From NCBI GenBank assembly GCA_964017235.1, contig OZ024931.1, forward strand, positions 124,135,530 to 124,199,529: DNA of 64,000 nt, read 5' to 3'. Positions 53,201 through 62,200 of the stretch are shown here, in pieces. Position numbers and translations under genes: made by a program. Source of the stretch: Sabellastarte sp. h YS-2021. Its lineage: Eukaryota > Annelida > Polychaeta > Sabellida > Sabellidae. Every line of letters starts with the position of its first letter. The stretch's first letter is position 1. The notes under the pieces were generated by a model that was not told the origin of the DNA, did no database searches, and saw only the letters and a list, made by a program, of their open reading frames with translations.

Positions 53201-56200
53201 GTGTATATGAATATTTACAGGGGTGGAGCAACATGCCCAGGCGTGCCATTTTGTTAGTAGAATCAATAAAGAGATACCCATTACCCCGTCCCTAATATTA
53301 TATATAATCACAACATTCAACAAAAATCAGGGCATACCAAATCAAAAATCCTATCTTCTCCCCTGATTTACATATGAAACAAGGCCGAAAGGGGTTTCAG
53401 TCTACTGGCATCAGCCGCAAAGCCATCAGAGACATGAAGGGAAAACTGAAGTGGTCACCCATCCCAAAACTAACATGGCCCATTGCCGCGTAACTAGACC
53501 TTGTGCAAGGTCCTTTCTTAATGCATTATAATTCTCTGAGAGCATTTCCAAAAAAAACACGAAAAAAGTGATCCCTAGAAGCTCGATCCTCGCAAGAGCT
53601 TGCGCATAAAAACATTAAAAGCTTATGTTTTTACACACAAACATTAAATACAGTAAAGATGTTGAATATACCTTATAGATGCTCCACATTCAAATGTTGT
53701 GTCCCATCCATAATTAGCCCAAATGACAAATATTTCAAACCCAGGACTGCATGTGATTGTGATGGAAGTATTGGCTGGCTCAGAGAAACATCCTATTTCA
53801 CAACGGAAATAATTGTCATCTGAAAACAGAATAGAACAAGCAAATTCAGAGAATTGTGATCCCCTGTATGGGGATAAATGATGTGCATAAACTTAAGATC
53901 GGTAAAGTCTTAAGATTTGCTTGCTCAAACTTAGGATCCTAAGTTTAGGCAAAAATCTTAAGATTTCTGCCCAATCTAACATATATTACCCCATGTTCTG
54001 TTTGTTTATTTAGAACTCTGTTTTATGTATTGATATATATTACAGTTTTTTAGAAAAGCCTTACTGTAAATAATTAAAATCATTGAAAAGTTTTCTTCTG
54101 TGATATTATATAGATTTTAAGTATAAAATACAACAAATTGAATATATCACACAATTTATAACACAAATTCCAATTAAACAGGGGCTGTATTTCAAAACAA
54201 TACTTAGAAAAGTTGACCTTAGATCTAATGTGGGTGTTCCACCACACGACTAAGGCTCCCGATTAAGGGTTTTTGAGGGTCGGTTTGAAATATTTGCTTA
54301 GTCCCAGACCTTCTGTAAGGGTCGGTGTTGGTCGGTTGAGGCCGTGAGGAAAATCAAACATGTTTGATATTTCTCACGACTCCAACCGATTCATATTTCC
54401 CGCCCTCAACAAAATGTCCAGTCCCAGGCTTCCTCAGGCCTTCTCAGACCCAACTTTACACAGTCGTGTGTTGTCCCAGGCTGCGTGCGACCCTTAGTCC
54501 CATACCTCCGTAGCTTAGTCCCAGGAGGCCGGTTGTTAGTCCCCGACTCATATATGATGCGTATGAATTTCATGCGTCCGAAAGTGAATCGGTTCCATTA
54601 GTCCCCGGAAGCCTCAGACCGTCTGCGGTGTCCTGGGACCCAAAAATCAAGGTCTGGGACTAAGCCCCGACTAAGGGTAACCGACCCTAACCGATCGAAG
54701 CCGGCGTCCTCAGGCCGCCTGGGACAACACAAATTTAGTCTGCGACGGTCTGAGGACGCCCCAGGAGGCCTGGGACTAACAACCAATTAAGAACCGACTC
54801 TTTTCCGTGCGTCTGAAATTAAAACGAGGCAATGAGGAGGTCTGGGACTATATAAGCGACCGCGCACACATTCTCATTGTTACTGACTGTTTGGCTACTG
54901 AGAGACGTGTGTCACTGTTTTGTAGGGGTTTTTAGTTTTTTAAATATCATATAATACTTGAGCTTAAGGCAAATTTTACAGTTAGGAGACACATTTTACT
55001 ATTTTTTTCATTATTTTGTCGACTGGATTATGAGGAAAGAGAAAGGAGGGAAGAGAGGAAGGAAAAAGATGGATGAGAGGGAGAAGGAAAGTGAAGAACA
55101 GGAAAGGATTGAAGTTGCACAGGAAGGGATTGAGAGGAGAGAGGAGGAGGAGATTGAGGAACGTCCAGAAGCTATTGAGGAAGCTGTAGGAAGAAGAAGA
55201 GAGGTGTGAAGAAGATATAGAGTGCCATTTATCAGCCAAGAGAGCCAGGGTGTGTGCAACTTTTACTGACAGTCAGGAAATTTCCATTGTGGAATTTGTA
55301 AAGCAGCACCCAGAACTGTATGACAAGGAACATCCACGGTTCCACAACAGGAACAGAAGAGAGGCTCTCTGGGCAGAAATATCTGCAGAACTCAAGCTCC
55401 AGCCCTTTGATGTCAGACGTTGGTTCGAATCCCAGTGAACGCGTTATGGCAAGCTGTCCAAACTCCAATCTGGCCAAGCCCCGAGGGAGATGACCAAGAG
55501 ACAGTCCTGGGTCTACCAACAGATGGGTTTCCTTAAAACCCACATCAGACAAAAGGGGGCCAACAGAAGTTTAGGGTTTGAGGCCAGTCCAAATACCAGC
55601 AAGCAGGACGAATCTCGTGGCTCTACTACTGACACAGAACACCTTGAGTCCAGTGTCCTGAGGGAGAGGAGTCAGTCCATCCTTACATCTACACCTGTTT
55701 CAACAGACTCCAAGATTCTCGAGCACTTTGACCAGATGAGGACATTGATCTCAGGTTTTCTGCAGCAGAAGTCAGACAGGCAGCCCTTCTTTGACTACAT
55801 GGCATCAGAGGCCGAAAAGATGTCTCAAGAAGAATTTGAAGACCTAAAGGGCAGGATATTTAGAGACATTGAAAGTATTAAGAGCAACTGTAGACGTCAG
55901 TCACTGCCCAGAAGATCAGCCACTGTTACCACGGAGTCCCAGAGGGTCGGGCTACTGCCAACAACCACTCCACACACGTCTAGTTCCACTCAAGCAGCAG
56001 CTGGCAGCAGTTTTGTGTACTATACACCAAGTCCCATTGGCTTCAGTAACCCTACATCAGTCCTAACTGTACAGGACGAAGGGAGCAGACACAACCTAAG
56101 TGGAATATTAAGCCAGCTCCCAGATCTAACATCAACAGAGATCGTCGAGCAGCCTCAGCACCAGCAACCGCACCAGCAGCTCTTTACTATCACCACTTCA

Positions 56201-59200
56201 GCACCGCCTCAACAACAGCAGCCTCCTCAGTAGCCATCCAGTCAGGGCGGTTCTTTGACCTGCCAAGCCCTTTTCAGGGCCACCAAATCTTCCAAAAACA
56301 ATTATTCAGCTGCAAGTTATTCCAATCCCCCTCCCAAAACAAAAAAAAAACCAGTACAAATACTTATCACAAGAAAAAAAAAAGCCCCACACTTACACCA
56401 CCCCAAACATAAAATAACCCGTGGTAATACACTTAACAAAAATAAGGCCACATATAAAAAAATATTGATAAATGAACTCCAATTATGGCCATAATATGCC
56501 CATTTGTAACTTAAAATCCATGGGATTGTTTAAACTTTGTAAAAAAAAAAGTCCAACACTCACACCATCCCTAGAGTTAAAGATTTTTGGCTAGCAACCA
56601 CCAGCCACCAACCCAAAAACAGACAAACCCACTAGTAAGCATAACCACCAACCAAGGAACTGACACACAAATTTGGAAACAGAATTATCCCACCCCCCAA
56701 AAAATTCCACAAACACATGAACTGCACCCTCAACACATCCATTTGGGTGAGGATATTTTATAATATTTTTTAACCAAGGAAACAGATTTCATTGGGACAT
56801 TTGTAATATTTTAAAAGATATCATAAAAATTCTCTCTTACTTTCAGTTATTTGTCTATAATTGATTCTAAATTTAATGCAAATTCTGTCTGTACAAGTTA
56901 TGTTTGGCATGGGGTTTGTCTGTTTGTCCGTCTGTACAAGTTATGTTTGGCATGGGGTTTGTCTGTTTGTCCATCTGTACAAGTTATGTTTGGCATGGGG
57001 TTTGTCTGTTTGTCCGTCTGTACAAGTTATGTTTGGCATGGGGTTTGTCTGAAGCAAGCATAGTTCATTAATTGTTTTTGGAATAATTGGTAGTCCTGAA
57101 AAGGACTGTTTGTTAGTCCTGAAAAGGACTGTTATGGTTAGTCCTGAAAAGGACTGGTTACTGCAGCAGGACTTATATTCTGCCATCTTGCCAGGCCACT
57201 GCTCCCTCATTATTGAAGTAGTCCTTCAGGTAATCCCTCTATCTTTTGGCTTCTCTAGCAGGGTTTCTGTCTTGGCCTCCACCAGCAGCACCACCAATCA
57301 ATCCACAGTCACCAGGCACATCATCATCATCATCCTCCCCAGGCTGCTGACCACCATGTTGACCTTGATACTGGCTTCTCAGTATGTTGTGCAGAACCAC
57401 ACAGGTGAATACCACTTCTCTGACTGTTTCTGGGGGTAGTTCAATGGTGGTCCTCATCACTCTGAATCTTGAAACCAGGATGCCAAAAGCGTTCTCAACA
57501 ACTCTCCTGCCCCTTGATATTCTGTAGTTGGCAATCCTTTCCTCTCTTGTTAACATCCTTCTGCCGTAGGGTTTCATGAGCCAGGTCTTCAGGGCAAATG
57601 CATCATCTGCCAGGATTAAGTAGGGGACATCTCTACCACCCTGGGTTATAGGTGCTGGGTCAGGGAAGCCTATCCTGCCATCCTCAGTACTCCTCTTCAG
57701 CTGAGAGGCATTAAATATCTGGGCATCTGAGCAAGATCCAGCTGTACCAGCATCCACCCATCTAAACTTGTACTGCCCATCTACCAGGGCCAACATCACA
57801 ATGGAAAAGAACCCCTTGTAGTTGTGGTACAGGGCTCCAGTGTTCTTGGGTTTCTTCAGGGCCACATGCTTGCCATCCAGGGCTCCCAGGGCATGAGGAA
57901 CATTCCACCTGATCCTGTATTCCCTCTCCAGTTCTTTCCACTCATCTGGAGTAGTAGGACATTTGAGGTACTGCAGACCTCTGGAAGAAACTTGGAAATG
58001 GTGGATCTGCCAACCCTGAACTGACAGGATAATGATGTGTATGACTCTCCAGGGGCCAGATATCTGATGGTGAGGGCTAACTTCTCCCCAACACTGATTG
58101 GAGCTCTGTAGTTGGTGGCCTGCCTGGCTAGACGTGGTTCCAGTCTGGTCTTTATCATTTCAAAGAATTCTGGGGTCATCCTCATGTAGTTGGTGAATCC
58201 TGGAATGTCTGTGGCATACAGATCAGCCATAATGTTGTGGAAGGCCCCCCTCTCCTCTCTCTGTAGTAGCCATGGTCTGACCCACATGTTGTGCCTTCTT
58301 CTGGGTCTCTGTATGGCTGGTGGTGGTGGTGCTGGTGGTGGTTGCTGTGGTCGATGTAGAAATAGCAAATACATCATTATTTGTAACTGAATAAAAACCA
58401 AAAAAGCCCTAAGTTGTTGTTGAATTTGTCTTCCATTAAAAGGTGGCATTCTGCTGTGTTCCCATAAAAGCAATGGTGATTAGATCGCGAATTTTATATA
58501 TATATATACCCAGAAAATCCAGCTTTTCTTCAAAACAAGAATCGGCGATCCTGGTCTGGGGAAGACTGAGGAGGCCTGAGGACGCCTGAGGATGCTGGGT
58601 TTTAATCGGGGGTTAGTCGGGCCTTAGTCCCAGGAGGCCTGAGGCATCCTGGGACCCAGTCGGTATGTGTACGACAGGATCGTGGTTGAAACCGACCAGA
58701 AAACTGGCAGGATACGGCCCAGTTGACATAGTACCATGAGGGAATCCTATTAACCCAGTCACACCCACTACAGGTGGTATTGCCTATGTTTAAGTGTCGA
58801 GAAACCCTGAAAATCTTGGAGGCGGAAATTTTAATCATTTCAAAAATCCCATGTGTGTTGACAGTGGAAGCAGGGAATGATAGAGTTTCTCAAGTTTACA
58901 GACAGGAGTGCAACAGAAGTGTATCAGTTATTACAAGAATGAGGCATTTAATAAAACGGATATAAACATGGGCAATACGGCCTGTAATGTGACTGGGGTG
59001 TTTTCAACTCAATACAAAACCTTATCTACTGTAAGTCAAAGTCTCAGAACCCGAGAATTCAAACAAAAAAATGTTTTTCATGGAAACAGTTCTTATTGGG
59101 TCATGTCCAAACTAATACAGGACTCAATCTCTTTAGGACAGACTTTTATGCTGGACAGATGCTTGTGCTCATAGACCAAATTATTATGTATTTTCCCTTG

Positions 59201-62200
59201 GTTTTGCCTTTCTGTTTGTAATTCAACACATGGGCTTAATAGAATAATTCGATAAATGGCTTATATCAGAAAAAAATACACAATTAAGCTGAACTTTTGT
59301 CAACTATCGGGGATTACTAACACAGAAATTTCACTATCTTCACAATAGCACGGATTTAAAGTCAATGTTACCTCCAGTTTATAAACTGGACAATCAATAT
59401 TGCTCTTTTTAACAATACTAAGCTTGCCGATGATTTTTCTTATGCCTATAGGAAAGCCATTGACTGATATGTAGAATGAATACTTCGACTCCATGTGTTC
59501 AAGTGACTACATGGTCACATTATATGGAGGGTTATGATTATGTCTAAAATTGGATTGTAAATTATCAAAAGAAATATGAATATTAAATGGATTTCCAATA
59601 ACTCCATAACACGTACTGTACCCCACTGTGGACAGAAGTGAAATGATTTGATATTTAGGTTTTTATTCTGCCTTTAAATCTGTGCTACGAACACTAGCAT
59701 TATGAGTTTTACAACACATAAATTTTAATTATATTTCAGACCAGAAAGCAGCCCTAGAGCACAGGCCTATTGTATTGACTATTTTGCAGAAACATCAGAA
59801 TATAACAGTTGTGTGACTTTATTTGAAATGGATATCAGTGACTAAATTGATGACTATGAATGAATATAATATTGTGAACTAATGAAGTCAAATAAAAGAG
59901 AAATGGATATATAATAAAAATAAGTCCAGTGGAAAAACAAAGTTTCTTTGCCTCCAGCAAGATCCCTACATTTAATACTAAATGAAATAAAATATCAGTC
60001 TCTGTGACTAGTGAAAAATTATTTATGTACAATCTTATTTAAAACTTTTTGTACGACAAAGTATCCATGCAGATCCCATGTGTCCAGTGGCCATGACACA
60101 GCACTTAAAAAGCAGGTGCACAAAATATTTGACAAAAATTCTCTTAAGTCAACAGACTTGTAGTTACAAGTGATTAACTCAAAGCTGATATATCACAGTA
60201 GCTAATACTCAGTTAACTGCTTAGCTATAGCTCTCAAACTTATCCAGGATACATAACATAAAAAGTAGGTTAAAACATGAAAAACGTCAAACTAGCTATT
60301 CATCAGTTTGCCATGAAGCAACAAGTCTGAAAATTTTGGCATAACACAGAATGTCAAATGGTAGCTGGCTAACATTTTAAAAAGAACATCAACAACAGCA
60401 AAAAAGAAACATTTACTCATTTTGCTCACTGTCAAAACGTAATATTACTTTTTCTCACTTTGCTTTTGACGTGGACCTCTAAAACAGGTACCATCTTCGG
60501 ACACAAAAATAGCTGAACAAAATATTATTTTTTGGTTATTTTGGAGTTATATTCAAAGTAGCTGCTAGTGGTATTAATCCCTTAGCTGTGAGCCTGGATC
60601 TGCAAAAGCAGCAAACTATGGGGGTGTGCTACTGGAGCCAACCTTACAGCCGACTCTATGACTCAATAGTTGGTTATAAAAGTTGGGGGTCGGGGACAAT
60701 AATCCATAAAAAAGGCCGGGAAAAATCTGGGTCGGTTTCAAGTCCCTGACAGGATGTAATACATCGAGGCTTGTCTGAATCTAGAGGCCGACCTGACTTA
60801 GGGTCTGGCTGTTTTCTCCACGACTAGAATACAAACTACCAGGACAAGCCTTAAACCCATAAGACAAGCCGTAGCAAGCCCCAACAAGCTGTACTGACAA
60901 ACAGACAAGGCTGGAGAAGTATACAGAATCAACATGACCAGACTTGCAGTCAGCATTGCCATTACAGTTTTTGATGAATTTCTGAGAAAAAAGAGGATCA
61001 AGTCTCGACCAATCAACCAATCTAAAACTAGGTCAAGGCTGAATATTTGGATCCCATCACGTGACCAGAACTGCCAAAATGACATTTTTGTTATTTTAAT
61101 CATAGTTTTCAGGTTTTTGCTTTAACACTATATAAGAAATAAATCGATGTATTTTTCGCTTCAGATTATGACCAAAAAGCCACTTAAAATAGAAAATTTT
61201 CATTAATAATGTTACATCCTGTTCAAACAAGCAGGGTCAGATGTGTTTCTGACAATATCTCACGTGACAATGAAACCCCTACTACTCTATGCTATCTGCT
61301 GCAGGCGGATTAGGACTGACACCCTTAGGAGAGTGTCTTTTGCCTGTCTTGTATTCTGTGGTGGCATCCGGTTGCTGCAGGTTTGAGTTTCAGTTTTCAC
61401 TTTCTTAGATTTCTACTTATTGCCGGGAGGAGGAGCGGGCATCTTCTTAATCTTCTTCTTTCTTCCACCACAGGAGTTTGTTAGAACTGTAACTGTGGTA
61501 GCCCTGAGAATGGCTGTAAGACAATAAGGTTTGAAATTGTTTTGTCTTTTCACAGCTACCTGAGGTAGATGATTACTCTTTAAAAAAACAAAACAAAACA
61601 AAAAAAAAAAACACAAAAAAAAACAACGTGATCATGAAAACCCTCTTGCTTCTTCTTGGCTTCTATACTCCAAATTCGGACCTCTGGGAAAGACCCCTTT
61701 AATATTACGTATCTGTCACTAATTTCTCTGCATATTTATACCAAATAATTTCGAGCCTCTGGGAAAGACCCTTTTCTGGGCGTCAAGGTAAACATGCTGT
61801 AGTTCTGGTCACGTAATACTTACTATTGACCTAGTTTTAGATTTCCTGATTTTTACTACTGACCTAGTTTTAGATTTGCTGATTGGTCAATCGATCCTTC
61901 TTTTTCCCAAAAATTGTTCTGTTGAAATAGGCTGGAGTTTTATGAATTGTTTAACCAAATAAAAACACTTTTTCAGGTTTCTTAACATTTTACAGCACAC
62001 ATGTGGACCTTTTCTAACTGTTAACTTCCAACTTGTGGTCACTCACACTGTTTGTTTGTCATTCTTAGCATAATTTTTGGTCATACTTTTACCTCACATC
62101 ATTCTGGAAATGGACTGCAAATGAATACTACTGAAGTCACAAAGACAAGCCGGTTTCACAATAGGACAAGACTGGACAGGATAAGGACAAGACTGGACAG

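Larger units (their letters stand above)
56234..57172. other. Spacer between convergent genes of Harbinger D
   Basis: No gene. It has A-rich runs, then a 43-bp minisatellite and three palindromes. Confidence 0.6.
54229..58768. mobile_element. PIF/Harbinger transposon D
   Basis: About 4.5 kb in a receptor intron. The left end begins TGTGGGTGTTCCACCACACG after TAA (54,226-54,228), and the right end shows an inverted TGGGTGTGACT followed by CTA, so the ends are imperfect. It has convergent MADF (plus) and transposase (minus) genes. Both ends carry many GC-rich subterminal motifs (CTTAGTCCCAGG, GAGGCCTG, CCGACC) in both orientations. By sequence it is closest to B and C. Confidence 0.82.
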
